A stretch of 64,000 bases of DNA from Sycon ciliatum (GCF_964019385.1 NC_088653.1:13457154-13521153); one strand, 5' to 3'. Positions 1 to 11,318 are shown, numbered from the stretch's first letter. The notes: generated by a model from the sequence alone, not told the origin. Numbers and translations: made by a program.

Positions 1-870
1 AAACATTCAGCTGGAGAATGTGAACACCATTTCTCTTGGCTGGCCCACTAGGAAAGGTCTGGCTGACCATCCGTGATCTGGGGTATCAGGCCATAAGCTA
101 ACTGTATGTCACATGTGGAATGGAATTCCCAGGTTAACAGGACAGAGGTTGAACGTATAAAATTATTTGAGCTCACATAATTAAATAGTATCAGAAGAAA
201 TCACATGTAAACTAGGTATTAAGCAACTTCCAAGCTGGAAAGCTGTTGATTTGCGCACTGTGTTAGACATAGGTCTCATGTCGTTGAAAGTCTCAGTGAC
301 ATGTCAGTTTTGTGCCCTGTTATCGCACTTTCTGACCGTTTATTATATTGCTACCGTAGTGGATAATATTGCTTTAAATTAGTTTCCATGTGAGTTCTTC
401 TATTTCAGTTCACATCATTATAATAACTATAACACAAAATTTAGCAGCAATTCTAACGTTGTAGCGTTGTTCTCTTGTAATTTAGTGGAACCTGTATTGA
501 GTAACTGAGTTTTATGTTTCGTTACATTGTCGACAGATCTCCTATGTACCGGTTTTGTGGCACAATGATTATAGCCATTATATTTTGTCGTCTCCATTTT
601 TGTTCAATCATGCATATGTAGGTTGGTTCTTTTCATGTTATTGTGACCAATTTCATAGATGTTGGTTGCCTTGTTGCTTTCTCTCCCCTCTCCTCTCACC
701 CAAGCCATTCTGCATAAGCGAAGCTGTGGACGCAGCATACTGCTGCTACACTTCAACGCGGGAATGCGTATAATAATAATAATTACAAAACCACCCATGA
801 CCCACCCCATTCCACTGTACATTGCACCAGCCAATGCAACTCCCTTCACTGATTTTGTTTCACAAATGCA
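1..870 (-). repeat. Inverted copy of the 53226-53960 block
   Basis: Read on the minus strand, 1-270 matches 53695-53960, 290-420 matches part of 53360-53530, and 780-870 matches 53270-53345, with scattered substitutions and indels. The order is conserved, so this is one diverged segment and not several small repeats. It lies downstream of gene copy A just as the 53 kb block lies downstream of copy G. A short TAA microsatellite sits near 770. No convincing gene is seen; the short open frames here are not conserved between the two copies. Confidence 0.7.
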
Positions 871-1447
871 ATATTAATTAATGCGATGATGCACAGAGCA
901 TAAAGGGACGCGCCTGATAGCAATGGAAAATGATTTTTCCAAAGCAAAGTTGAACCAGGCCCGACCAAACCTTGCCAGCGTCTTCAAGTTGAAAGTTACC
1001 AATGTATGGTGTAGATAAGAAAATCGTGCACACTTGCTCGCATCTCCCCGCCCCCTCCTCCCCCCCCCCCACCACTCGCATCTCCCCGCCCCCTCCTCCC
1101 CCCCCCCCCACCACTCCCATTTCCTCGCTACGGGATGGTGACCATTCACACCTCACCTTCTGCACAAACATATTCGCCTATAATCCATACTTTCCACACG
1201 GTCCCAAGTACACACGCTGCAATGACATCTTTAAGTTAAAAGTATAACTCAAATGTGTCAGTTCTCTCACAAAGCGGTATCGAAAGGAATATCAAAGAAA
1301 ATGTAACGCAATAAGAGAAGAAAATAAACGAATGCAATACAATCCTTATGTTTTGATGATTGAATGAAATAAATATACGGCTCGTACATGACATGCAACT
1401 GCAAGGTCACAATCGTACAGAAAAATATTCATCAATCTGTTCTTACG
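871..1447 (-). other. 3' flank of family copy A with doubled G tract
   Basis: On the minus strand this is the conserved sequence that follows the stop codon in every family copy. It contains a G-rich tract, seen as C runs on the plus strand at about 1045-1120. Here the tract is duplicated: two blocks, each a run of about ten G followed by a shorter G run and GGGGAGATGCGAG. No canonical AATAAA polyadenylation signal is obvious in the first 200 nt after the stop. Confidence 0.7.
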
Positions 1448-2542
1448 TTATGGTTTAGGAAAAAGCCGTGAGCGAGGTGTGCCACCGGTTGTAAAGCGTT
1501 CATTTTTCAGGAAAGTATTTATGGATTCCATGATTTGCGGAAAAGGAACCTTAAGAATGAGCTGTTTCCAAGTAGGAAAATCACGAACATAGAAATTTAG
1601 AAAATGCCTTTCGACTAGGTTTTCCAGGGAATATGACGAACTCTCTTTTCTGTCCACAGACAGATAAAACACCCAACATTTGTGATGTGGGATGAAATTA
1701 GTTGGCAAGAATGAGTGACAATCCGCCAAGATGTTCAGGGTGTATCCGACAACAGATTTTATGAGTGGTGCGCATTCAGTACAAATGTGAAACATGATAC
1801 TGAAATTATACTTTATACTTGCAAGCATCCCAGATGCTGATTTTAACGCAATAGCAAACACACTAAGCAATAACCGTCTTAAACATAGGAAGTCAATCTG
1901 CATTTCGGAATTTTTACTCAAGTGTTCACAGATGACTGCGAACTGAAAGCCGTGCGTGCGACCAGTATTCTCTGTTCGATTCGAATTATATTGTAGACCC
2001 AAACTCTCAATCCACTGATGTGCCCCTTCCATCTCATAATACGTATGCCGGCAAAAAAACATTGGAGCTACCCGCAGGAAAACATTCGTTAAGGATGTCT
2101 GGTACAATTGACTTGGTGAAAGGTTCTCCAATGTTGATGCACTTACCCGCAATATGTACGTGGCCTCTCCAGGCAGTAGTACTAGCTTTTGCCAGGCACA
2201 TAGCTCCTCCACGATACTCGCCACCCAGTGAACTTGGCAATTCATTACAGCTACCTTTACGTCAACGAAGTTTTCATATTGAATGGCGTATCCTAAAATG
2301 GATGGAAACGCTCCCAGTGCGCGCCTGAAATTCTCTGTATTGAAAGGAACTCGGGTTTCCTCTGCTCCACTAGAGAACTGAATGTTGAAATCGATATATT
2401 GGTATTCAATCAGGTTGATTTGGCCATAAGTATGCGTCGATAAATCGGGATCGAATGTTAAATTCATAGTCAGGCACGACGACTTGTCATATCTCACCGC
2501 CCTTGGATATTCTGTTTCCAATTCCATTTCGAAATCTACCAT
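1448..2542 (-). CDS. Intronless unknown-family protein, copy A (364 aa), intact
   Basis: This is an uninterrupted 364-codon frame on the minus strand, and I do not recognise the family. The start is the ATG at 2542, which aligns with the starts of copies B, C, D, F, G and H. It follows a matching leader with a TATA box at about 2700-2695. Conserved blocks include VPFNTENFRRALGAFP (about residues 66-81), a C-x-x-H-W segment near 102-106, LSPSQLYQTS near 142-151, a FHICTEC pair and ADCHSFLPT followed by PHHKC near 270-290. The protein ends in SRLFPKP. The second Cys of the CEHC motif near residue 207 is Leu here. No signal peptide or clear membrane span is seen. Because the frame is open while sister copies are broken, it may be expressed; its function is unknown. 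Confidence 0.75.
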   Translation of the reverse strand: MVDFEMELETEYPRAVRYDKSSCLTMNLTFDPDLSTHTYGQINLIEYQYIDFNIQFSSGAEETRVPFNTENFRRALGAFPSILGYAIQYENFVDVKVAVMNCQVHWVASIVEELCAWQKLVLLPGEATYILRVSASTLENLSPSQLYQTSLTNVFLRVAPMFFCRHTYYEMEGAHQWIESLGLQYNSNRTENTGRTHGFQFAVICEHLSKNSEMQIDFLCLRRLLLSVFAIALKSASGMLASIKYNFSIMFHICTECAPLIKSVVGYTLNILADCHSFLPTNFIPHHKCWVFYLSVDRKESSSYSLENLVERHFLNFYVRDFPTWKQLILKVPFPQIMESINTFLKNERFTTGGTPRSRLFPKP

Positions 2543-2700
2543 ACTGATTACCGGTCATACACTAGCGGCTTTGCTGTCTTGTTTGATGAGAGTCTCAATC
2601 TCTATGACAGTATCCGCCGTTTCTGAGCTTATTCAAAATGTGCTCCTTCAACGATTCAGATGAAAACTGACGGCTATTCTGACGATGCAAAGTACTTATA
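2543..2700 (-). promoter_or_regulatory. Core promoter and leader of copy A
   Basis: On the minus strand TATAAG lies at 2700-2695, about 153 nt before the ATG. About 30 nt further on is TCAGTTTTCATCTG, which resembles an animal initiator (TCAGTT). The same arrangement precedes the other full copies. The expected 5' leader is about 125 nt and shows no intron. Confidence 0.6.
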
Positions 2701-2859
2701 GGTGAAACCCTCAGTGAAAATTTGTAACTCTGAGTTTACTGAGTATTATAAGCTGCTTTGGGCGAAACTAGGCATATCCTAGTACATAATTATGTACGTC
2801 TCAACCTATTGGGGTGTATCCGAGGAATGTACGACATTCTGAGCTAGAAGTGTTAAATA

Positions 2860-3222
2860 TTAATTATCGCATAACTGGTGAACGGTGTGGCCAGGAAGGC
2901 TGTAGAGGACATGTTCATGTAGGTACATGTTGGACACTGTGCTGCCCTAGACGTGTCAACACTGGGCTGTGAATTTGTGCTGGGTGAAAACCTGGAACGA
3001 CTGTGCATGCGAATGTAACATCTAGCTATACCTTTGACTCCCAGCACCCCATCGAGCTGGTCATTCATGTACTACTTTCCCATGCAGATTTGTCCAAGTG
3101 TTTTTTTCTTTCTCGGTGGGATACGTCCTCCGTCAAATCTGTTGGGCACCAGTATCCTGGTGACAGGAGAGACCGTGTATCTTGTGTGTTGGTAAGCTGT
3201 GGCTGACGTGTCTCACAATAGC
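2860..3222 (-). repeat. Far-upstream unit flank, inverted copy
   Basis: Read on the minus strand this matches 55245-55570 (upstream of copy H). It is more weakly like 29105-29440 (upstream of F) and 50010-50330 (upstream of G). Landmarks are the TAGCTATTGTGAGACACG start and the CCTTGG...TGCACCCTG stretch. It shows that the amplified unit includes several hundred bases well upstream of the promoter, and that a piece is inverted here relative to copy B. Confidence 0.6.
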
Positions 3223-3792
3223 TACATGTAGCGTGGTCCCTAGTTACCACCTTTAGGCAGCGGTTACTCAGGTAGTCGCGTAGCCAAGGGAAAAGAGGTC
3301 CGCCGATGCCTACTCGCTCTGCTTTGTTGAGGAGGCCGACGTGAGAGACGCGGTCAAACGCGGTCAAACGCACAGGCAATATCAATTGCTACTACCCGGT
3401 ACTGGGACACACCCTCCCTCAGCCACAACCTGCACCCATTCGCTCTGGAGTGCTGTGCGGAGGTCAGCTGTGCCACGGCCACGTCTAAAACCAAGCTGGC
3501 TGTCAGGCAGCAGGTCGTTGCGCTCCAGGAAATTGGTGACTTGTTGGTTTATATTACACTCCATGACCTTGGATAAAACGGAGAGCAAAGACACAGGCCG
3601 GTAGTTGGATTGCCTAGATCGAGGTGGCTTCTTGTATACCGGAACAACGTGAGCGAGCTTCCATTGGGACGGTACAACACCGGCACGAAAGCTAACACGG
3701 AACAGTTTCGTGATGGCAGCAGCAAGTTCCTTAGAGCACTCTTTCAATATCCGAGATGGAATGCTGTCAGGTCCAGATGCCCTGGGAGCTTA
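3223..3792 (-). mobile_element. LINE reverse transcriptase fragment, truncated at both ends
   Basis: On the minus strand two overlapping frames (3382-3747 and about 3223-3385) encode the fingers and early palm of a non-LTR reverse transcriptase. NYRPVSLLSVLSKVME and QLGFRRGRGTADL are typical of CR1/L2/Jockey-like enzymes, followed by LLNKAERVGIGG...LRDYLSNR. The catalytic FADD segment and the endonuclease are missing. A frameshift sits near 3385. The fragment is wedged between unit flank sequence and the decayed promoter of copy B. Confidence 0.8.
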
Positions 3793-4002
3793 TATGTTTT
3801 ACAAGAGTAAACGCCGAGTTGATAATTTTCACTCTAGGTTTCACCTGTGAGTACTTGGTATCGTGAGAATAGCAGTCAGTTTTCATCTGAATCGTTGAAG
3901 GAGCACATTTTGAAGAAGCTCAGATACGTTGAATATTGCCAGAGGGATTGAGAATCTCACAAAGCAAGGCAGCAAACCGGTAGAGTCTGGTCAAGAATCA
4001 GT
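3793..4002 (+). promoter_or_regulatory. Decayed promoter of copy B
   Basis: This aligns with the leaders of the other copies, including TACTTGGTATCGTGAGAATAG and the initiator-like TCAGTTTTCATCTG. The TATA position reads CTGTGAG (3845-3851) instead of CTATAAG, so the TATA box is lost. This agrees with the broken coding region downstream. The LINE fragment starts right at its upstream edge. Confidence 0.55.
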
Positions 4003-5100
4003 ATGGTAAATTTCGAACTGAAACTCGAAAAAGAACATGTATGCGAGTTGACACGTAACAAATTTCCTTGCCTGACGGTGAATTTGAAACTCAGTCACGA
4101 TTTATCGACGTATGATTATGACGAAATTAACCCGATCGAATTCCGATTTATAGAGTTCGACATTCAGTTTTCTACTGGAGCAGCGAAAACCCGTGTCCCT
4201 TTCAATACAGAAAACTTCAGACGCGCACTGGGAGCATTTCCATCCCTTTTAGGATATACCATTCAAGGTGAAAATGACGTTTATGTGAACGTAACTGTGA
4301 GGTATTCCAAAGGTCACTGGATTGAAAGTATCGTGGAGGAGGTACTGTGCCTGGTAGAAGCTAATGGTAAGGATTGGAGTGGACACATGTCTACTGAAGG
4401 TAAGTGCATCAACATTGGAGAGAATCTCCCCAAGTCAATTGTACCAGACATCCATCGCCAATGTTGACCAGTGGTTAGCTCCAGAGATGTTCTATATATA
4501 TCAATATGATCTTTCTGGTAAGGTAAATCCGTGGAAGGAGGGTTTGCGTATACGATATAATTTGACTCTTACAGAGGATCCTGCTAACCCATATCACTTT
4601 CACGTAGGAATCTTCTTTCACCACTTTGGGGAAGATTTAGAAATGCAGCTCGACCTCCCATATTTTAGACGGTTAATGTGCTTTATTAGTGTTTTTGCTA
4701 TTGTGGTAAAATCATCATTTCTGAGGCGTGAAGGATTATAATTCAATTTCCATCTCATGTTTCGCATTACGACTGCTCGTCAGTGATAACTTCTGTTGTG
4801 GAATACATCCTGAATACTTTGGCTGGTTGTCACCCATTCTAGCCAAGTATTTACAGCCTACATCACAAATTTTGCTATTTCGCTTTTTCTGAGAGTAGAA
4901 GTAAGGGTTCGTCCTATTATCTGGATAATCTAATCGAAAAGCATATTCTAAATTTCTGTTTCAATGCTCAAGCTTTCGGGAATAAGATCACTATTAAGAT
5001 TACTTTTCCGCAAACCACGGAATCCATTAGTCCTGTTCCGGAAAATGTTCGTTTCACAACCCATGGCACACCTCGCTCATGGCTTATGCCTAAACCATGA
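4003..5100 (+). pseudogene. Unknown-family gene, copy B, broken
   Basis: Starting at the family ATG (4003), the frame is open to 4467 and shows VPFNTENFRRALGAFP. A +/-1 shift near 4360 moves the rest to another frame (to 4741), and a third frame carries the 3' end to the family stop at 5098-5100. The LYQTSI, DLPYFRRL and VEYILNTLAGCH blocks remain recognisable. The C-x-x-H-W segment reads YSKGHW, so its Cys is lost. The final residues are PKP. With at least two frameshifts and a lost TATA box it is almost certainly dead. Confidence 0.8.
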
Positions 5101-5827
5101 ACGTGAGAACAGACTGATGAATATTTCCCTGCATGTTTTTGACCTTGACGTTACAGATAATATATGTACCCACCGGGCATACAATTCACTCAAATACGTC
5201 AAACGTGACGATTTTAGTACATTCGTTTCATTATATTTTTCTCCGATGTTCCTGTCAATCCCTCTTTGCATGAGCGTATATATTGGAGTTACACTTTCAA
5301 AAACATCTTTTCAACGTGTAAACTTGGGAACGTGTGGAAAGTGGGGATTTTATTTCATTCGTTCATATTCTTCTCTTATTGCGTCATATTTCCTTCTATG
5401 TTCCTTTCAATCCCTCTTTGTGTGAACGGATACATTTGCGTTATGCTTTCAAAGATATCATTGCAGCGTGTGTACTTGTCTTTGGAAAGTGTGGATTGTA
5501 GGTGATTACGGTAGTGCAGAAGGTGAAGTGTGAATGGTCACCATCTCGGAGCTTGGAAGGGGAAGAGGAGGGGTTGGGGGGGGGGGAGGGGGCGGAGATA
5601 TGTTAGCAGGTGTGTACGATTTTGCGTCCCCACCAGGTGTTGTTGCTGACTTTTCAGCTGCAGACCTCCGGCAAGGAATGTTCAGGCCTGGTTCAAGTTC
5701 CCTTTTGAAAAATCATTTTCTATTGCTATCAGATTCGGTCTCACATTCTCTATCCGGCGCTGACAAGCCCACAGATTACGAGACAATGCTGTCAGCAAAT
5801 TGAGTTGGGATTGAATTGTAACTAATC
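5101..5827 (+). other. 3' flank of copy B with G tract
   Basis: This is collinear with the sequence after the stop in the other copies: ACGTGAGAACAGA, then TTCTTCTCTTATTGCGT, then GTGCAGAAGGTGAAGTGTGAATGG. A G-rich tract follows at about 5560-5605, then GTGTGTACGATTT and CACCAGGTGTTG. One segment near 5225-5330 is partly repeated at 5355-5480. No gene is supported. Confidence 0.65.
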
Positions 5828-6600
5828 AATTGTTTGTTTGTTTGTCTTTATTTGAAATCGCAAATCCAAAATAGCAGAAATGCTCAGTGACAAGGCAGCA
5901 AATATGTTATTGTTTGACAGGGAAGGAGGGTAGGGGAGATAATAATGAGAAAGAAGGAAGAATGGTAGATAACTCCTTGATGAGCGAAGCGTTATCAAAA
6001 TCTGTGAAGCCAGGGAATGACAGTTCTGTAATCCACCTAATAAGTAACTCCTAAAACTAAATACTGACGAAAGTACATAACCCCATACTCTTGCTACCAA
6101 CTCGAGGTGGCTTTTCCTTCTTCTTTTAAAGGCCCAAAACTGCCTTGCCAGTTGGGTAGACATACGGGGTTGCCATGGCAGATAATAATAATAATACAAG
6201 AACACAAACGTACGAAAAATGCTAAACCCTGCGTTGCCAGGTACGTGGACTTACGGGTCGCCATGGCAAATAATAATGGTAAACAATGAAAATCAATCAA
6301 AAACAGCACGGGAGCACCTGCTCTTGCCTCTCGGCTGTGTGCTACTTAGAACCGATCAATTTGGGACGGAGTAAGTCCTGGGCTAAACGCAACGGCCCAC
6401 ACAGTATATTCGGCATGGTACCTGCCTTGAAGGATAGCACACGGCTAGCAAGTGTTAATGACTTTCGTGTTCACCGCAGAGTTCCAATTTTCTTGTCCGC
6501 TTTCGTGATGCTCGCATTGACCGGAGGCTGCCATGACATGCGTAGATCCAAGATGATTCCAAGGTAGCATGCACTGGTGACTCTTTGCACTTCGTGCCAT
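5828..6600 (-). mobile_element. LINE 3' end and RT relic
   Basis: On the minus strand the 3' boundary near 5828 shows AATAAAG followed by (ACAA)n, typical of CR1/L2-type tails. Further upstream, 6471-6600 encodes YLGIILDLRMSW...ITKADKKIGTLR, a decayed RT thumb-region motif. The rest is untranslatable 3' sequence with two short TAA microsatellites near 6184 and 6270. The element is 5' truncated and strongly degenerate. Confidence 0.55.
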
Positions 6601-6840
6601 GGCACTTCACCGCAACGTCGGTACTCTGGCCATGGGATCCTGCAAACACAAGGAGCAGACTCTTGGTGACCAATGGCCGTAGATAGCAAATTTATTTGGT
6701 AATCTAAAAGACCTAGTAAGGACTGCTACAAGCTAGTTGTAACTTGTAACTATAGTTTCCGTTTCTCCTTACTTTACGCACTGGCTACATATCTCGGTGT
6801 TCAGCACTTTTGTAAGTTGTAAAGGAATTAGATTGTCTAT
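6600..6840 (+). repeat. Unit 3' module
   Basis: This module also occurs at about 13920-14050, 19010-19120, 27120-27330, 52430-52600 and 63220-63380. It contains GACCAATGGCCGTAGATAGCAAAT-like sequence, then CTACAAGCTAGTTGTAACTTG, then CGTTTCTCC and CGCACTGGCTACAT. It belongs to the downstream part of the gene-bearing unit. It is cut here by LINE sequence at about 6785-6840. Confidence 0.6.
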
Positions 6841-8947
6841 CGAATAGACAAGCCCACGAGTAGGGGGCTGTGGATGCACGGCTGGAGAGTCGGAAAATGG
6901 CACGAATCCCGGATTTGCTGGATTTGATTAAACGACTCTGCAGCTGCTGTGTCAGCGACGGGAAGAATGCATTGGATGCGTACGTTAGTTGTGCTTGCAC
7001 AATGCCAATGTACCAAAGTCTGCGGGCTCTTATGGTCAGAGATCGCCCATGGCGCCATAGCTGGCTGATGGCGACTGACGCCTTCTGCACAAGACAGGAG
7101 ACATGTGGCTGCCAAGATAGCTGGTCATTAATGGTTATTCCAAGGTATTTGGCAGTGGAGGTAACAGTTAAGGCTTAATCCCTACATTTATCGACTGGTA
7201 TGTTGCCAGTGAGTCCCCCATGTTGAATTACCATGACTTGGGTTTTGCCGGTATTCAGCAGAAGCCCAATTTCGCAGAGCCAGTCAGATCGACGTGTCAC
7301 AGCCGTAGTCAAAGTCTTGCAGACCGTGTCTGGATCTGAATCAGAATAATCTAGGATGATGTCGTCCGCGAACTCCTAATGAACAACAAAGCAAGGTATG
7401 ACGTCGGAAACGTCACTCGTGTAAAGGACAAAGAGAAGCGGCCCAAGAACATTGCCTAGGGGCACACCTCTTGAGCATGGAACTGCATCAGAGAGAGCCT
7501 CACACACCTTGACGCGCTGAGAACGACCAGACAGATAGCTAGCCAACCATAACAATACTCTGCCATTGACTCCCAGGGTGAATAATTTATCTATCAGGCG
7601 TTGATGTTGGACACGGTTAAACGCTTGTGACATGTCACCCATCACAATACCCCTGATTTTACGCTCTTGTTTGTATTGGCCAACAGCCAACGGTTGGCGG
7701 CTAGAACTAATGCATCTTAGGTAGAGTGCATTTTCCTGTAGGCGAACTGACTGCTAGGTAATATGCTGTGTTGCGTGAGGTATACTGTGAGTTGCTTCTT
7801 TACAAAGAACTCCAAAATCCGGGACAGAATGGGGAGCAATGACACTGGTCTATAGTTAGTAGGGGATGTTGCATCGCCACTCTTGAACAGTGGACTAATG
7901 TGTGATGTTTTCTTTCCGTGTCTTCTGTCGGCCTGGGACATCGTTCATGACAGCCCAAAGTTACCGTTGATCTGATGTATCACAGCTCTTAGTGAAGTAC
8001 AAGTTGCTCAGACTCCTGTCCAACTTCCGTGCTTTGGAGCGAGCTGATCGGTGTGCTTCTTGAATGTTGTGATCGGTTTTGTCCTGGAGCCAGAGACGAT
8101 GCGCGCGGTTCCGTTTACGAACACTTGCCACTAACTCATCTGTTATCCAGGGGCAAGGACGTTGAGATTTGCGGTGCCGTTCCCGAAGTGCAGCATGTTT
8201 GTCTATAGTAGTCTGGATTCCCACAGTGAGTGACGACGCAAGCACATCCACACAGACAGAGTCACAGGTAGTTAATGTCTTCTCCAGGTCACATGTAAAC
8301 ATATTCCAATCCACTTTGTGCAAACTACGAGTCTCGCGCAGAGGCTGTCCCTTCACGTGGCGACTTGCTGAAATAGGCAGCCTGGCAAGTAATGCAGAGT
8401 GGTCACTGATATCCAAAATGTATAGTCTCGCAAACACCCTGGATCGGGGTGGTAGACAAGAATAGATCCAGTTGCGTGGCAGTACTGTTGGTCACTAGGG
8501 TAGCAGATGTGGTGTGGTTGCGAAGGTTAAACTGGTTAAGTACATGATGCAAAGGAGTCACAGCATGGGCATCATTAAAGTTTACATTGAAGTCTTCTAC
8601 TAGCACAGTTGTGGTCTGCGGTCCACTGCGGGCAGTCTCTAGGTTTGACTCCAGCCCACCCCAGTAGCCTGCAGATTCACTAGGTGGTCGATAGCAGCAG
8701 CCCAGTAAGACCGACGTACTTGCAAGGACGCATGACAGTAGAAAGCAACACCGCCTCCTTGCCTGCCTTCCCGATCTTTGCGGAACACATTGAAATGAGG
8801 AATGTTTACTTCTCCGTCTGTTACATCGGCTGACAGCCAAGTTTCCGCAACGCCTAGGATGTGTACTCCACGGGTTGAGATAAAGTCTTCAATTTCTGCT
8901 ACTTTTCTCCTAAGCCTACAGACATTTAAGAAAGCTACACTGGTCAT
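6785..8947 (-). pseudogene. LINE endonuclease-reverse transcriptase, frameshifted
   Basis: From 8947 on the minus strand an APE-type endonuclease begins (ILGVAETWLSADV, then RQGGGVAFY). It continues in another frame (8840-8403) with GCCYRPPSE, VEDFN and a terminal QLDLFL stretch. 8437-7961 is the linker with PWITDELVASVRKRNR. The RT follows in pieces: NYRPVSLLPILSRILE (7860s), GDMSQAFNRVQH and SYLSGRSQRVKV...GVPLGNVLGPLLF (7690-7376), FADDIILDYSD (7376-7340) and the thumb at 7178-6785. The catalytic FADD is present, but at least three frameshifts separate the blocks and the usual DLSKAFD motif is altered. It is a CR1/L2-like clade by motif layout and inactive. Confidence 0.8.
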
Positions 8948-8950
8948 GAT

Positions 8951-9360
8951 CTAATACGATTTGGTGAGTTCGCCAACTGTCATATGCCGGTCGTTGCTCT
9001 CGTTGTTACCCATGTCCCCCTGTTCCATGTCCGAGTCGGTCAGTAGCTCATTTCCTGAAAAGACAACAAGTTTTCTTGGCACTCTGAAGGTTTTCCGTCC
9101 CTTGGCCACCATAAAGCCTCTCTTGTCATCTAGAGGGCAGTGAGCAGTTCCAAGGGCCTTGTTAAGCTGGTCTGGTTTGGCTGATTCCTGACTAGGTGAA
9201 GAATCTGGAGGTGTCCCAGTTTCAGGTACTGAAGCTGTTCTTCCTGCTGACTGGCTTGTACTCACTGTTGGTTCTGAATTTGCACCCACTGTGTCACCCA
9301 GTGCCCCCTGGCCCTGGTCCAGAGCACCCTTCTGCCCGATTGCTGCTGCATCAGCGTAAG
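8951..9360 (-). pseudogene. LINE ORF1 3' portion
   Basis: The frame at 9289-8951 on the minus strand lies just upstream of the endonuclease start. It encodes a Ser/Thr/Pro-rich stretch followed by a basic patch (KGRKTFRVPRKLVV) and an acidic end. Position and composition fit the tail of a LINE ORF1, but no diagnostic domain is visible. The 5' part is missing where the inverted-repeat element at 9363 begins. Confidence 0.4.
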
Positions 9361-9362
9361 GC

Positions 9363-10311
9363 CCAGGTCACACCGAAACAAGCCACTTTGGGCTTGTTAT
9401 CGCTAGCGCACAGCTGGCTTGCGTGGTCCCTGTGACGCGGTCACACCAGACTTGAGTGCAAAGCTTGAATGGCTTGTTTTTCTTACCCGCCAAATTTTGA
9501 ATATCTCGAAACACACCAATGTTTGCAAGAAAGCGGAAAGCAGAACGTTCGCGATCTAAAACTGTACTTGTTCTAGTGTTCAGTTTTGATGAAGAAGCAA
9601 AGGAAGCCCAGATTCTGAATTGCGAAGTCGTGATCTTTATATTTGTTTGGTGTGCATGGACGCGATGGTTCGGGTGGTGTTTCCTGATGTCGAGCTTTCT
9701 GCCCCGCCGGTTGCCGTTCTTCAACTCAGTTGCAATCCACCCTCTTCTTCGTACCCGGCTTTCTTCATGATATCGGTCGTGAGTGTGGTGCCTTGTCTTG
9801 GCCTCAAACCACAGCTCCAACAATCTACGTAGCAGTCTAGAGGCACAGCGGCAGAAATCCATGGTCGTCGGACAAAATCCAAATCAAACTGAAAACAGTG
9901 TAGTTGGATAGACAGACTCACGGTCAAAACCAAAGGCACAGGGATAGCACGTTTCCATGGACACAAGAAAGAACATCAACAGCAGTTCATCATGTCAACT
10001 AGCTACATGGTGTGCTCCAAGCGCACTCAAATTATTTTTTGAATTTCGGCTTTCAGCCGCTTGTACAAGCTGTGGCTGAAACAAGCCAAAAAAACCCGGC
10101 TGAGAGTCAGCCACAGCTGAAAGTCGCTTGTAGGACATTTTTCAGCCATTTCCATGGTAATAGTGACGTAAACAAGCGCTTTTTTCGGCTGAACGGCTGA
10201 ATTGAGCTCAGTGTCACCGCAGCCTAAGGCCGCGGGCACTCAAGGTCTGGTGTGACCGTGTCACAGGGATCACGCAAGCCAGCTGAGCGCCAGCGATAAC
10301 AAGCCCAAAGT
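9363..10311. mobile_element. Nested inverted-repeat DNA element (MITE-like)
   Basis: About 85 bp at 9385-9470 recur inverted at about 10230-10310. Both read CACTTTGGGCTTGTTATCGC and then GCTGGCTTGCGTG...CGGTCACACCAGA. The inner part holds a second set of related repeats around CAGCTGAAAGTCGCTTGT. No transposase is visible. The outer GGTCACACCGAAACAAGCC end is present only on the left, so the right end is truncated. The 3' part of this element also begins the second tandem unit at 15177. Confidence 0.55.
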
Positions 10312-10611
10312 GACAATTTTTTTGTATAATAAGCAAAAGCCCGGTTTCCGTGGGAATCCGTGTCGTCATTGAGTTTTCCTGGTGGTTTTGTGACCTAAGG
10401 CCTCGATCACACTACGGCAGTTTGAAGCTGGACGCAGCGTCAAGCCGCAGCACTTGACGGAGACGCGGGGTCACACAGTGTTTTTTTTTTGCAGCTCATG
10501 ACTGCCGCGGCTTGACGCATTTGTCTACGTCACAAAACCACCAGGAAAACTCAATGACGACACGGATTCCCACGGAAACCGGGCTTTTGCTTATTATACA
10601 AAAAAATTGTC
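10312..10611. repeat. Perfect 83-bp inverted repeat (foldback), unit 1
   Basis: The arm 10312-10394 and the arm 10529-10611 are exact reverse complements as far as I can read, with a spacer of about 134 nt. The left arm abuts the left end of the MITE at 10396, and the right arm lies inside that MITE. The sequence can form a long hairpin. The second tandem unit keeps both arms unchanged. Confidence 0.85.
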
Positions 10612-11245
10612 GGACAAAGTTTTCGAATTTTGCATTGATTTTTGATTACAAGAAGACGAAAGGTACTAGGTCCACGCGTGCAGGATCTTTGTTGTTTCTT
10701 TCCGAATTTGAAGCCATTTTCAGTTGTAGTGTCATTGATCAGGCAAGAAAAGTCCGCATCGCAGCTGTGTTTCTCCTGATTTGGTCATACTGGTTGTCCT
10801 TTTTGGGGCTCCTGACGACAACACAACACTCACAAGTCAACAGGCTCCAGTTGGCCGATGACCCACTCAAACAACTGGTCCTTTCTCGACATCATTTTCC
10901 TCTCAGAAAACGCCTCGCTCTTCCGCCAGGTTCGGAGCAGAGCAGCCTCGGCCTCGTAGGTCCACGGACTCATCTCGAACAAAAAGAGGGAACAAAACAA
11001 ACCTTGAACAGACAAATGTCAAATAACTGCTAAACTCAAGCAAAGTGTCTTGAAACTAATTTTACTTGAAAGACACTGTTTTTCCGCCAAGCGTCACTCC
11101 CATCAGCGGCAACGCAGCCGATTTCCCCACGCCAGACGCAGCAGCGTCTGACGCTCAAACTTCCCGCGTTGCGTCAGTTGCCATGGAAAAGCTCATGATT
11201 CTGACGCTGACGCAGCATTTTTGCCGTAGTGTGACCGAGGCCTTA
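10396..11245. mobile_element. MITE with 24-bp terminal inverted repeats, unit 1
   Basis: The left end begins TAAGGCCTCGATCACACTAC and the right end is TTGCCGTAGTGTGACCGAGG followed by CCTTA. These are terminal inverted repeats of about 24 bp with one mismatch. The 850-bp interior has no transposase-like frame and includes many TGACGC/GCGTCA motifs near both ends. The target duplication is uncertain because the TAA/TTA at the edges is itself part of the inverted repeat. Confidence 0.75.
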
Positions 11246-11318
11246 TGGTCGGAGCCTTGCACATGGGGTCAGTTTTTCTCCCATCGACACCGCTCTTTCC
11301 ACAGTCATCAGGTCATCA

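Noticed and set aside
10512-11033. 173-codon frame inside the 10396 MITE (and the 192-codon counterpart at 15518)
   Set aside because: It runs through inverted-repeat DNA, begins in the foldback arm, and has no domain. Its length varies with a T-run indel.
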